A DNA stretch of 6,000 bases from Methylophilaceae bacterium (GCA_003533095.1 DOEL01000014.1:1-6000); one strand, 5' to 3'; numbered from the stretch's first letter, positions 1 to 6,000 are shown. Made by a program: numbers and translations. Notes: generated by a model not told the origin, from the letters alone.

Positions 1-188
1 TTGAAATGGGTGTTTTAGATCCGACTAAAGTAACTCGTTCTGCATTGCAACATGCAGCATCTATAGCAGGCCTCATGTTAACCACTGACTGTATGGTAGC
101 TGAACTTCCTAAAGATGACGCTCCAGCAATGGGCGGAGGTGATATGGGTGGCATGGGCGGTATGGGTGGCATGGGCGGTATGATGTAA
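1..188 (+). CDS. groEL: Chaperonin GroEL, C-terminal end (partial, 5' end outside window)
   Basis: This is the last ~62 codons of the 60-kDa chaperonin subunit, which forms the double heptameric ring that folds proteins in the cytoplasm together with GroES. The reading frame is open from the window edge (the codon before the first Met is GAA), so the ATG at 6 is internal and not a start. The visible part has the conserved GroEL C-terminal segment: [19 protein letters not shown], then [10 protein letters not shown] and AELPKDDAP. It ends in the flexible Gly-Gly-Met tail that projects into the folding cavity, finishing in MM and TAA at 186-188. The sequence is typical of betaproteobacterial GroEL. 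A groES gene is expected upstream but lies outside the window. A strong terminator follows 16 bp after the stop, so this is the 3' end of the operon. Confidence 0.97.
   Translation, partial: EMGVLDPTKVTRSALQHAASIAGLMLTTDCMVAELPKDDAPAMGGGDMGGMGGMGGMGGMM
144..179 (+). repeat. Two perfect 18-bp tandem repeats encoding the GroEL GGM tail
   Basis: Positions 144-161 and 162-179 are identical 18-bp units, each coding for Met-Gly-Gly-Met-Gly-Gly. Within a unit the two Gly pairs use different codons (GGT GGC, then GGC GGT). The repeat therefore has an 18-bp period at DNA level but a 9-bp period at protein level. It lies inside groEL and encodes the usual GGM tail, which is known to vary in repeat number between species. 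Confidence 0.9.
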
Positions 189-204
189 CTCAAAAGCATC
201 AAAT

Positions 205-236
205 AAAAAAAGACCTCCTAGGAGGTCTTTTTTTTT
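205..236 (+). terminator. Rho-independent terminator after groEL
   Basis: A perfect 18-bp palindrome at 211-228 (agacctcc/ggaggtct with CTAG at its centre) gives a 7-bp stem with a 4-nt loop, and is followed by nine T residues (228-236). The seven A residues just upstream (205-211) can pair with the T run and lengthen the stem. They would also supply a U-tract on the opposite strand, so the element could work in both directions. It closes the groEL transcript and separates it from uvrD. Confidence 0.93.
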
Positions 237-281
237 AATCTTTTTTTTATCTTCCAATAATTTAGGATAGCATTACACCTC

Positions 282-2438
282 ATGAGTGCATCCCTTCCCA
301 ATCAAAATCAATTCAGAGATCTAAATGAGAAACAAATTGAAGCTGTCACGCTTCAAAATGAATCTGCGCTCATTCTCGCTGGCGCAGGAAGTGGAAAAAC
401 TAAAGTATTAACTTCTAGAATTTCATGGCTTATCCAAAACAATGTAGTAAGTCCTTTTGGGCTTATTGCTGTAACATTTACCAACAAAGCAGCAAAAGAA
501 ATGCTACAAAGAATAACTATGCAACTACCCATTAATACAAGAGGTATGTGGGTGGGTACATTTCATGGTTTATGTAATCGATTTCTTAAAACACACGCAA
601 GAGATGCGAACTTGCCTGATACATTTCAGATTCTAGATAGTCAGGATCAATTATCTCTCATCAAGAGAACTATGAAAACCATGAATGTGGATGATGAGAC
701 TTACGCACCAAAACAAGTGCAACACTATATTAATGGATGCAAGGATGAGGGGCTGAGAGCTGTTCATGTCGATACTTATGACACACATTCAAAAAAATTA
801 AACGAAATATATCTTGAATATGAAAAGCAATGTCAGAAAGAAGGCTTGGTTGATTTTGGCGAATTACTTTTAAGATGCTATGAGCTTTTTGAAAAAAATG
901 CAGCGATACGTCAACACTATCAAGATCGATTTAAACATATTCTGATTGACGAATTTCAAGACACGAGCGAACTTCAATATAAGTGGTTAAAACTTCTCGC
1001 AGGTAATACTAGCTTTGTATTTGCTGTAGGTGATGATGATCAGTCTATCTATAGCTTTAGAGGTGCAAGGGTTGGAAATATGAAAGACATGGAAAGAGAC
1101 TTTCATGTCAAACAAATTATTAAGCTCGAACAAAACTATCGATCTAAAAGTAATATTCTCAATACAGCAAATGCCATTATTGATCACAATAAAAATAGAC
1201 TGGGTAAGAACTTATGGACTTCAGCTGGAGAAGGTGACCCTGTTAGAATCTTCACCGGTCATACAGATATTGATGAAGCTAAATTTATTGTAGATGAAAT
1301 CAAAATGCTTCATAGAGAAGGCATTCCTTTAAATCATATTGCTATTCTTTATAGAAGCAATGCTCAGTCTCGTGTTCTTGAACACAATATTTTCTCATCC
1401 AACCTACCATATCGAGTCTATGGCGGGCTTCGCTTCTTTGAACGCGCTGAAATTAAACATGCTATCGCTTACCTAAGGCTCATTGCAAATAAAAATGATG
1501 ACAGCGCATTTTTAAGAATTGTAAATTTTCCGACACGTGGCATTGGTAGTCGATCACTAGAAAACCTTCAAGATATCTCAAGGCGCGATCATTGTAGTTT
1601 ATGGGATGCCGCACAAAAATCATCCAATCAAGCGCCTGAGAATAAAAAGGGTTTACCTTACTTCATCCATCTCATAAAGCATATTGAAAGTAATTTTGAA
1701 GGACTAACGCTTCCTCAAATGATTGACCTTATTATCAACGAATCAGGACTTAAAGATCACTATACTAATGAAAAAGATGGTCTTGATAGAGTATCCAACT
1801 TAAATGAATTAGTTTCTGCTGCGGCAACCTTTCTAAATAATGACAACAATGAATCTTCAAACCCGCTTGGAGATTTTTTAAATTATTCCTCTTTAGAAAG
1901 TGGTGAAATGCAAGCAAGTGAAGGTACAGATGCCGTCCAGCTCATGACAATTCACTCATCAAAGGGGTTGGAATTTGACGTAGTATTTATCTCTGGTCTT
2001 GAAGAAGGTTTATGTCCTCACGAACAAAGTTTGTTCGAATCTAAAGGTCTTGAAGAGGAAAGAAGGTTAATGTATGTAGCTGTAACAAGGGCTCGTTCAA
2101 AATTATATTTAAGTTATGCACTATCTAGAATGTTACATGGCCAAACTAGATATGGTATGCCTTCAAGATTCTTAGAGGAGATTCCTGAGGGTCTTATTAA
2201 AAATATTAATACTATAAATTTTAAAAATAATCTGGATCAAATTGAGGAGAATTATTCCCAACCTACTCAGCAGAAACATACTTGGCGAATTGGTGAATCA
2301 GTCATGCATGAAAAATTTGGTCAAGGAACTGTTCTAGGTTATGAGGGTAACTCTGATGACCTTAGAATTCAAATTAAATTTAATAAGGCAGGCACAAAAT
2401 GGCTTGCGATGGAATATGCAAAACTCACTAAACGCTAA
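282..2438 (+). CDS. uvrD: DNA helicase II UvrD (superfamily 1A, 3'-5' helicase)
   Basis: This is an ATP-dependent 3'-5' helicase. In nucleotide excision repair it displaces the incised oligonucleotide and UvrC, and in mismatch repair it unwinds the nicked strand. At 718 residues it matches the length of E. coli UvrD (720) and aligns with it by eye from end to end. Motifs in order: Q motif LNEKQIEAV (14-22), Walker A AGAGSGKT (33-40), Ia VTFTNKAAKEM (64-74), GTFHGL (92-97), Walker B/DEXX LIDEFQDTS (221-229), III VGDDDQSIYSFRGA (249-262), IV LEQNYRS (282-288), ILYRSNAQSR (355-364), V MTIHSSKGLEF (555-565) and VI EERRLMYVAVTRAR (592-605). The C-terminal Tudor-like domain of UvrD/PcrA is present (about 671-716, with HEKFGQGTV and KWLAMEYAKL). 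This favours UvrD over Rep, which lacks such a tail. The ATG at 282 is chosen because it puts the Q motif at the family position. The nearest Shine-Dalgarno-like AGGA (264-267) is 14 nt away, so the ribosome site is poor. An AATAAT at 256-261 could be a -10 box, but no good -35 is seen. Confidence 0.96.
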   Translation: MSASLPNQNQFRDLNEKQIEAVTLQNESALILAGAGSGKTKVLTSRISWLIQNNVVSPFGLIAVTFTNKAAKEMLQRITMQLPINTRGMWVGTFHGLCNRFLKTHARDANLPDTFQILDSQDQLSLIKRTMKTMNVDDETYAPKQVQHYINGCKDEGLRAVHVDTYDTHSKKLNEIYLEYEKQCQKEGLVDFGELLLRCYELFEKNAAIRQHYQDRFKHILIDEFQDTSELQYKWLKLLAGNTSFVFAVGDDDQSIYSFRGARVGNMKDMERDFHVKQIIKLEQNYRSKSNILNTANAIIDHNKNRLGKNLWTSAGEGDPVRIFTGHTDIDEAKFIVDEIKMLHREGIPLNHIAILYRSNAQSRVLEHNIFSSNLPYRVYGGLRFFERAEIKHAIAYLRLIANKNDDSAFLRIVNFPTRGIGSRSLENLQDISRRDHCSLWDAAQKSSNQAPENKKGLPYFIHLIKHIESNFEGLTLPQMIDLIINESGLKDHYTNEKDGLDRVSNLNELVSAAATFLNNDNNESSNPLGDFLNYSSLESGEMQASEGTDAVQLMTIHSSKGLEFDVVFISGLEEGLCPHEQSLFESKGLEEERRLMYVAVTRARSKLYLSYALSRMLHGQTRYGMPSRFLEEIPEGLIKNINTINFKNNLDQIEENYSQPTQQKHTWRIGESVMHEKFGQGTVLGYEGNSDDLRIQIKFNKAGTKWLAMEYAKLTKR

Positions 2439-2450
2439 TAGCTTTTAGCG
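2433..2450. terminator. Short hairpin at the uvrD / BPSS1780 convergent stops (possible weak bidirectional terminator)
   Basis: CGCTAA (2433-2438) can pair with TTAGCG (2445-2450) around a 6-nt loop. The hairpin contains both convergent stop codons. Neither side has a good T-run: on the minus strand the stem is followed by only TTT, and on the plus strand by GATTTAAAAA. Termination here would be weak. No better candidate is seen between the two genes. Confidence 0.3.
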
Positions 2451-3205
2451 GATTTAAAAATATCTCGGTAACTAATATATTGAAATGCAAACATCACAGA
2501 TGTGATCACAAGTAATGCAAAGAAAATAATTGCACCCATCAATGAAGGTCCTATCGAAGGAAAGAAGGAAGCTAGAGACCCAATCAATAATCCACACAAC
2601 AACATAAACAGTATCGCTGTTGTTGAAAAAATAAGCCATGAAAGGCCTAATGGAGCAATATAGATTAAGCAACCCGCAATACTTGATTTGATCGATTTGA
2701 AAAGTGAGTAATGGTTATAAACGATTAGCATCGGTGAAAACCAGGTCGCCATAAGCAATGGAAGTAAAAGTAAGATTAATTTTCCTATCATGGGTACAAA
2801 GTTATTGATTACACTGACCAACTCATTATTATTTTCTGATAATTTAATAAATTCTTGCATTTCAGAATTTAAAACTATCGTCACTAAGCCAGCATAAGTT
2901 AAACAGATAAGGCCAAGTGTTAACAAAATAGCTAACCTGGGTTTTATTTTTTCATATATTGCTAAAAATTTTTCAGCTTTATTCTTGTCATGAATTTTGT
3001 AAAAGTTCACTGCGAATACCAAAAATATTGGCCAAATCAAAATCGATGCAATTGAGAAAACTTGAACCATTGGCATTGAAGGTAAAAGCATAAAAATAAA
3101 GAGATAAGCTAAGCTCAACATTAACGACTGATTGGGTGTTTTTTTGAACAGCGTAAAACTTTCTTTATTCCAACGGATAGAATCTCGGAATGTAATTTTT
3201 TTCAT
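2435..3205 (-). CDS. BPSS1780-family inner-membrane protein, function unknown
   Basis: This is a 256-residue integral membrane protein. About six hydrophobic segments are visible, near residues 28-44, 46-68, 90-112, 137-160, 178-206 and 221-243. A short amphipathic N-terminus (MKKITFRDSIRWNKESFTLF) precedes them. Two features recall the BPSS1780 family of betaproteobacteria: a WFSPMLIVYNHYSLFKSIKSS segment (155-175), comparable to the family's 'WFAPALVxF...P.xAMKxSF' region, and the C-terminal QYISYRDIF (242-250), comparable to its 'YxSYRDIF' ending. The biochemical role of the family is not established. The start at 3205 has a reasonable Shine-Dalgarno AAGG (3215-3218), 9 nt away. The start lies only 17 nt after the thrB stop, so the two genes are almost certainly co-transcribed. 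The TAG stop overlaps the uvrD stop by 4 bp on the opposite strand. The family call is from memory of its motifs. Membrane location is much more certain than family or function. Confidence 0.85.
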   Translation of the reverse strand: MKKITFRDSIRWNKESFTLFKKTPNQSLMLSLAYLFIFMLLPSMPMVQVFSIASILIWPIFLVFAVNFYKIHDKNKAEKFLAIYEKIKPRLAILLTLGLICLTYAGLVTIVLNSEMQEFIKLSENNNELVSVINNFVPMIGKLILLLLPLLMATWFSPMLIVYNHYSLFKSIKSSIAGCLIYIAPLGLSWLIFSTTAILFMLLCGLLIGSLASFFPSIGPSLMGAIIFFALLVITSVMFAFQYISYRDIFKSAKSY

Positions 3206-3222
3206 ATCAATTGACCTTAAAT

Positions 3223-4143
3223 TTATAACCCAATGCGTTGTTTTAGAATTTTCTTAAAATGATTGGGGTCTTTTGTGTATGTAAGCTCGCCCTCTTTTAT
3301 ATGATAAAAATCGTTGAGCCTTGAAACCCAAAATCTTAATGACGCCAATCTTAATATATCATTCCAAGCTTGATCTTCATTCTCATTAAATGATCTTATC
3401 TTTTTATAAGCATCTAAGAAAGCATTTAATCTAGCCTCATCAAAAGAACCTTCATCATTCACACACCAATCATTCACAGCAATCGCTATATCTAAAATAA
3501 GATAATCTGTGCATGCATAATAAAAATCTATAAAGCCTGTTACTTCATCATTCAAAAAGAGTACGTTGTCTCTAAATAAGTCTCCATGAATTGTGGATTT
3601 AGGGAGTTTATAATTTTGTTTTTCTTGATAAAGAATTTCTTGTTTTAACAATTGACTCTCATCTTGAGGCAATGCATCAAATAAAGAATTAGCTGTTTTT
3701 TTTATCCAGTTAAGATCTCTTGTATTTTGATGTTGAGCTTTAAAATTAGCTGATTTCACATGAAGCTCAGCCAAACTTTTACCTACAGCTGCACAATGAC
3801 TGACTTCAGGTTTTATAAGTTCTTTACCCTTTAAACATGTCACGATTAAAGCAGGTTTATTTTTTAAAACACTTAAGGCTGTACCATTTTTTTTAAAAAT
3901 TGGTTTAGGGCATAAAAATGAATGCTCTGCTAAATGACTCATTAGATCTACAAAATAAGGGAGTTCTTCTATCGTATTTTTTTCAAAAAGTGTTAATACA
4001 AAACGATCTCGTGCTGTCATCAAAAAATAGTTTGTATTGGTAATACCGGATTTAATACCTTGATAATCGATAAGATCATCTAAAGCATAATCCTGAAGCC
4101 AGACTTTTAATTCTTCAATATTAATTGATGTGTAAACGGACAT
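3223..4143 (-). CDS. thrB: Homoserine kinase, aminoglycoside-phosphotransferase-fold type (ThrB2)
   Basis: This cytoplasmic enzyme phosphorylates L-homoserine with ATP to O-phospho-L-homoserine, the substrate of threonine synthase. The protein has 306 residues, close to the usual ~315 of the APH-fold homoserine kinases, and is unrelated to the GHMP-type ThrB of E. coli. Visible features are the N-terminus MSVYTSINIEELKVWLQDY, which matches the family start; a glycine-bearing nucleotide loop GIKSGITNTNYFL (29-41); FVLTLFEK (48-55); the catalytic loop HGDLFRDNVLF (186-196) with the presumed base D188 and N193; and the metal-binding GFIDFYYACTDYLILDIA (203-220), with D206 in the DFG-like position. 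Related APH proteins act on other small alcohols or amines, but the N-terminus and the FIDFYYAC signature favour homoserine kinase. No normal Shine-Dalgarno is seen: the 8 bases before the ATG are all T and form the tail of a terminator-like hairpin. The next gene begins 17 nt downstream. Confidence 0.93.
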   Translation of the reverse strand: MSVYTSINIEELKVWLQDYALDDLIDYQGIKSGITNTNYFLMTARDRFVLTLFEKNTIEELPYFVDLMSHLAEHSFLCPKPIFKKNGTALSVLKNKPALIVTCLKGKELIKPEVSHCAAVGKSLAELHVKSANFKAQHQNTRDLNWIKKTANSLFDALPQDESQLLKQEILYQEKQNYKLPKSTIHGDLFRDNVLFLNDEVTGFIDFYYACTDYLILDIAIAVNDWCVNDEGSFDEARLNAFLDAYKKIRSFNENEDQAWNDILRLASLRFWVSRLNDFYHIKEGELTYTKDPNHFKKILKQRIGL

Positions 4144-4168
4144 AAAAAAAAGGGCCTAAAAGCCCTTT
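4144..4168 (-). terminator. Intrinsic terminator-like hairpin between DUF2782 gene and thrB
   Basis: Read on the minus strand, AAAGGGC pairs with GCCCTTT (plus positions 4162-4168 and 4149-4155) around a 6-nt TTTTAG loop. A run of eight T in all follows (4151-4144, the first three being part of the stem). The run ends at the base directly before the thrB ATG. Stem, loop and T-run fit a rho-independent terminator for the DUF2782 transcript. The plus-strand side lacks a T-run. Because the tail touches the next start codon, the element may act as a partial terminator or attenuator for thrB. Confidence 0.8.
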
Positions 4169-4179
4169 CGCAAAAAAAT

Positions 4180-4524
4180 TTAGAATCTAAATATTACCCA
4201 TTTAGGTACAGTTAGAGGCTGACTTGGCCCATCATATCTTGCCCAACCACCATCTTGATCTTCTTTCAATAAATAGTATGAAGGTCCGCCAGCGGGTGGT
4301 GTAACTTTCATCATATAAAGTTCGCCATTAATTCGATACTCCTCAACTGTATCTTCACCTTTTTTAGTGATAGTAATTTGAGGTTCATCAACAATATCGC
4401 TTTCAAAATTCTTTGGTGGTGGCTTCACGTCTTCCAGTGGCTCGAGTTTTTTTTCAGCGATTGCGTTTAAACTCACGAAAGCGATTGCGAGTAAAAAAGC
4501 TTTGGTTGTATTTTGTATTTTCAT
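4180..4524 (-). CDS. Small exported DUF2782-family protein, function unknown
   Basis: This is a 114-residue protein with a clear Sec signal peptide: a basic n-region (MKIQNTTK), a hydrophobic stretch AFLLAIAFVSLN and a probable signal peptidase I site after AIA at residue 23. The mature part (~91 residues) is hydrophilic with no further membrane segment, so a periplasmic location is inferred. It has a proline-rich linker (KPPPK, 35-39), then EPQITITKKGEDTVEEYRI (48-66), KVTPPAGGPSYYL (73-85) and an aromatic C-terminus PKWVIFRF. These resemble the DUF2782 proteins found beside polA and thrB in betaproteobacteria. The family has no established function. I chose the ATG at 4524 over the in-frame TTG at 4530, which adds only two residues. 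No Shine-Dalgarno precedes either one. An extended -10 promoter lies immediately upstream, and a terminator lies just past the stop, so the gene may form its own short transcript. Confidence 0.85.
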   Translation of the reverse strand: MKIQNTTKAFLLAIAFVSLNAIAEKKLEPLEDVKPPPKNFESDIVDEPQITITKKGEDTVEEYRINGELYMMKVTPPAGGPSYYLLKEDQDGGWARYDGPSQPLTVPKWVIFRF

Positions 4525-4531
4525 AGTCAAG

Positions 4532-4540
4532 ATTCTAGCA
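4532..4540 (-). promoter_or_regulatory. Candidate extended -10 promoter for the DUF2782 gene
   Basis: On the minus strand the bases read TGC TAGAAT. This is an extended -10 TGn motif followed by a hexamer matching TATAAT at five of six positions. No convincing -35 lies at the usual distance, as can happen with extended -10 promoters. Counting 7 nt from the hexamer puts the transcript start at about 4524-4526, on or next to the ATG of the DUF2782 gene, which would make a leaderless mRNA. The call rests on motif match alone. Confidence 0.4.
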
Positions 4541-4562
4541 AAAAACCTATAGATGGTATGGT
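4540..4562 (-). terminator. Possible weak terminator after the LOG-family gene
   Basis: On the minus strand ACCATA (4562-4557) can pair with TATAGGT (4551-4545) if one A is bulged out. The loop is 5 nt, and a run of six T follows directly. The stem is short, imperfect and AT-rich, so it is only a candidate. It lies 12 nt past the LOG stop codon and runs straight into the candidate DUF2782 promoter. Confidence 0.28.
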
Positions 4563-4574
4563 TTATTTGACATT

Positions 4575-5303
4575 TTATAAGTAAAGCTGGGCTTTTCGTT
4601 CCGCCGGCGTTAGCGTAAACCCGATTGATTCATAATGCTTGAATATTGCATCTACTATCTCTTTGGGTCCCTCAAGAATTTGAATCAAATCCAAGTCTTT
4701 TTCTTGCGCCATACCTTCTTTTACAATCCTGTCTTTTAACCAACCTAGCAAACCAGACCAGAACTCTTTTCCTACCAAAATAATAGGAATTTTTCTTGAT
4801 TTACCCGTTTGAATAAGTGTAATCACTTCCATTAGTTCATCCAAGGTTCCAAATCCTCCAGGGAGAACAACGTATGCTGAAGCGTACTTAATAAACATTA
4901 CTTTACGCATAAAGAAATATTTAAAATTAATTGAAATATCTTGGTATTCATTTGGTTTTTGTTCATGAGGTAGGATAATATTAAGCCCAATACTGGGCCC
5001 CTTGCCTAAAGAGGCTCCTTTGTTAACCGCTTCCATAAGCCCAGGACCTCCGCCAGAAATGACGCTAAAACCCGCATTGGATAAAGCCTCTGCTATATCA
5101 ATGGTGAGTTTGTAGTAAGGATGGTCTTCGCTCACCCTGGCACTTCCGAATACTGACACAGCGGGGGTTATTTTTTTAAGTTTTTCGGTAGCGCCAACAA
5201 ATTCTGACATAATTTCAAATGCATACCAGGATTCGCTCTCATTATGAGTTTCATCAAACAATTCTGGGCCATTAAATTTAGGTATCTTTTTATCTGCTGA
5301 CAT
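4575..5303 (-). CDS. LOG-family (TIGR00730) Rossmann-fold nucleotide phosphoribohydrolase
   Basis: This 242-residue cytoplasmic protein belongs to the LONELY GUY / lysine-decarboxylase-like family. Characterised members hydrolyse nucleoside 5'-monophosphates, including cytokinin ribotides, to free base and ribose 5-phosphate. The old label 'lysine decarboxylase' is not supported by that work. Visible motifs are the Rossmann strand VSVFGSARV (49-57), SGGGPGLMEAVNKGA (83-97), FFMRKVMF with R133 and K134 (130-137), and the signature PGGFGTLDELMEV (148-160) with the catalytic Glu of PGGxGTxxE at 156. An extra N-terminal ~45 residues makes it longer than the ~190-residue short LOGs, as in the longer bacterial subgroup. 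The substrate cannot be told from sequence: AMP-type nucleotides are plausible and cytokinin production is not shown. The ATG at 5303 has a Shine-Dalgarno AAAGG (5309-5313), 5 nt away. The gene diverges from polA across 21 bp. Confidence 0.92.
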   Translation of the reverse strand: MSADKKIPKFNGPELFDETHNESESWYAFEIMSEFVGATEKLKKITPAVSVFGSARVSEDHPYYKLTIDIAEALSNAGFSVISGGGPGLMEAVNKGASLGKGPSIGLNIILPHEQKPNEYQDISINFKYFFMRKVMFIKYASAYVVLPGGFGTLDELMEVITLIQTGKSRKIPIILVGKEFWSGLLGWLKDRIVKEGMAQEKDLDLIQILEGPKEIVDAIFKHYESIGFTLTPAERKAQLYL

Positions 5304-5324
5304 AAAAACCTTTAAAGTTAAACA
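5304..5324. promoter_or_regulatory. 21-bp divergent start region between LOG gene and polA
   Basis: Only 21 bp separate the two divergent start codons. The minus strand holds AAAGG (5309-5313) for the LOG gene. The plus strand holds a weak AAAG (5314-5317), 7 nt before the polA ATG. The gap is too short for two full promoters with leaders, so each promoter must overlap the other gene's 5' coding region. I could not pick out a convincing -35/-10 pair for either direction. Confidence 0.6.
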
Positions 5325-6000
5325 ATGAAAACACTATTATTGGTCGATGGCTCTTCTTATCTATATCGGGCATTTCACGGATTGCCTGATCTTCGAAACA
5401 GTCGCCAAGAACCTACCGGGGCTATTTATGGTGTATTAAATATGCTCCGAAAACTTCATAAAGAGTTCCCATCTGATTATAGCGCTTGCGTTTTTGATGC
5501 AAAAGGAAAAACTTTCAGGAATGATCTTTATCCTGAGTATAAAGCTAATCGATCAGCGATGCCTGATGATTTGAGAGCTCAAATTCAACCACTTCATGAA
5601 GCAATTACCGCAATGGGTTGGCCTATTATTATTCAAGAGGGTGTTGAGGCTGACGATGTAATTGGCACATTATGCAAAGAAGCTTCGCAACATCAATTTA
5701 ATGTCGTAGTTTCTACAGGTGATAAGGATTTAGCTCAGCTTGTAAATGACCGTGTCACTTTAATTAATACGATGACGAACGAAAAACTCGATATCGAAGG
5801 CGTCAAAAATAAATTTGGATTAATGCCGAGTCAAATTATTGATTATCTAACACTTATTGGGGATACCTCAGATAATGTTCCCGGCGTTGAAAAAGTAGGG
5901 CCAAAAACTGCATTGAAATGGCTTAATGAATATCAAACGCTAGACAATATCGTAGCTCATGCCTCTGAATTCTCAGGGGTAGTGGGTGAAAATTTAAGGA
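5325..6000 (+). CDS. polA: DNA polymerase I, N-terminal 5'-nuclease domain (partial, 3' end outside window)
   Basis: These are the first 225 codons of DNA polymerase I, open to the window edge. The enzyme removes RNA primers and fills gaps in lagging-strand synthesis and in excision repair, where it follows UvrD. The visible part is the 5'-3' exonuclease / flap nuclease domain. Its acidic metal-binding residues are all present: D8 in LLLVDGSSYLYRAFH, D58 in VFDAKGKTFR, D110-D111 in VEADDVIGT, D133 and D135 in STGDKDLAQLV, and D180 and D183 in GDTSDNVPG. The helix-hairpin-helix DNA-binding region VPGVEKVGPKTALKWL (185-200) follows. The full protein should be about 900 residues, with the polymerase domain beyond the window. 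The ATG at 5325 is chosen because MKTLLLVDGS matches the family N-terminus. Its Shine-Dalgarno is weak. Confidence 0.96.
   Translation, partial: MKTLLLVDGSSYLYRAFHGLPDLRNSRQEPTGAIYGVLNMLRKLHKEFPSDYSACVFDAKGKTFRNDLYPEYKANRSAMPDDLRAQIQPLHEAITAMGWPIIIQEGVEADDVIGTLCKEASQHQFNVVVSTGDKDLAQLVNDRVTLINTMTNEKLDIEGVKNKFGLMPSQIIDYLTLIGDTSDNVPGVEKVGPKTALKWLNEYQTLDNIVAHASEFSGVVGENLR

Noticed and set aside
6..188. Independent 60-residue Gly/Met-rich small protein
   Set aside because: The frame continues upstream to the window edge and matches the GroEL C-terminus, so the ATG at 6 is an internal codon.
189..281. Small RNA or extra gene in the groEL-uvrD gap
   Set aside because: The gap contains the terminator, a T-rich stretch and a possible weak -10. 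No open frame or further structured element is visible.
987..1187. 66-codon open frame on the minus strand inside uvrD
   Set aside because: It lies wholly within the conserved uvrD coding sequence (motif III-IV region), has no recognisable family or ribosome site, and is a shadow frame.
1105..1293. 62-codon open frame on the plus strand inside uvrD
   Set aside because: It is out of frame with uvrD over a region with good UvrD homology, so it is a chance frame.
2472..2672. 66-codon minus-strand frame inside the membrane-protein gene
   Set aside because: It overlaps the well-supported BPSS1780-family frame on the same strand and looks like a shifted reading of hydrophobic codons.
4144..4182. 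Classical threonine attenuator with a leader peptide before thrB
   Set aside because: No short Thr/Ile-rich reading frame precedes the hairpin. The sequence upstream is the DUF2782 coding end (VPKWVIFRF), which has no run of regulatory codons. Only the hairpin itself is supported.
4575..5303. Lysine decarboxylase
   Set aside because: That is an old annotation for the PGGxGTxxE family. The motifs fit LOG-type phosphoribohydrolases, and there is no PLP-binding lysine motif.

Overview
The window looks like an ordinary chromosomal housekeeping segment from an AT-rich betaproteobacterium. The gene content and order (groEL, uvrD, a BPSS1780-family membrane protein, an APH-type thrB, a DUF2782 protein, a LOG-family protein, polA) and the streamlined spacing fit the small-genome Methylophilaceae, such as the OM43 / Methylopumilus type. 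That placement rests on protein character and remembered gene order. No 16S gene or other phylogenetic marker is present to prove it.

Layout: positions 1-188 hold the 3' end of groEL, followed by a strong palindromic terminator (205-236). A full-length uvrD runs on the + strand (282-2438). It converges with a minus-strand block and overlaps that block's last gene by 4 bp. Read in its direction of transcription, the minus-strand block is a LOG-family protein (5303-4575), a small exported DUF2782 protein (4524-4180), homoserine kinase thrB (4143-3223) and a six-helix BPSS1780-family membrane protein (3205-2435). The 5' end of polA (5325 to the window edge, + strand) diverges from the LOG gene across only 21 bp.

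How the genes relate: UvrD and PolA act together in nucleotide excision repair, in excision and gap filling. ThrB makes O-phosphohomoserine for threonine synthesis. GroEL is the chaperonin. The LOG protein probably hydrolyses nucleotide monophosphates. The DUF2782 and BPSS1780 proteins have no established function. The minus-strand genes lie close together but are probably not one simple operon: a good terminator hairpin ends directly at the thrB start codon, and a candidate extended -10 promoter sits directly before the DUF2782 gene.

I found no mobile element, CRISPR array, tRNA, rRNA, phage gene or defence system, and nothing that amounts to a previously undescribed system. The points worth a second look are regulatory: the terminator fused to the thrB start, a possible leaderless transcript for DUF2782, and the very compressed convergent and divergent junctions.
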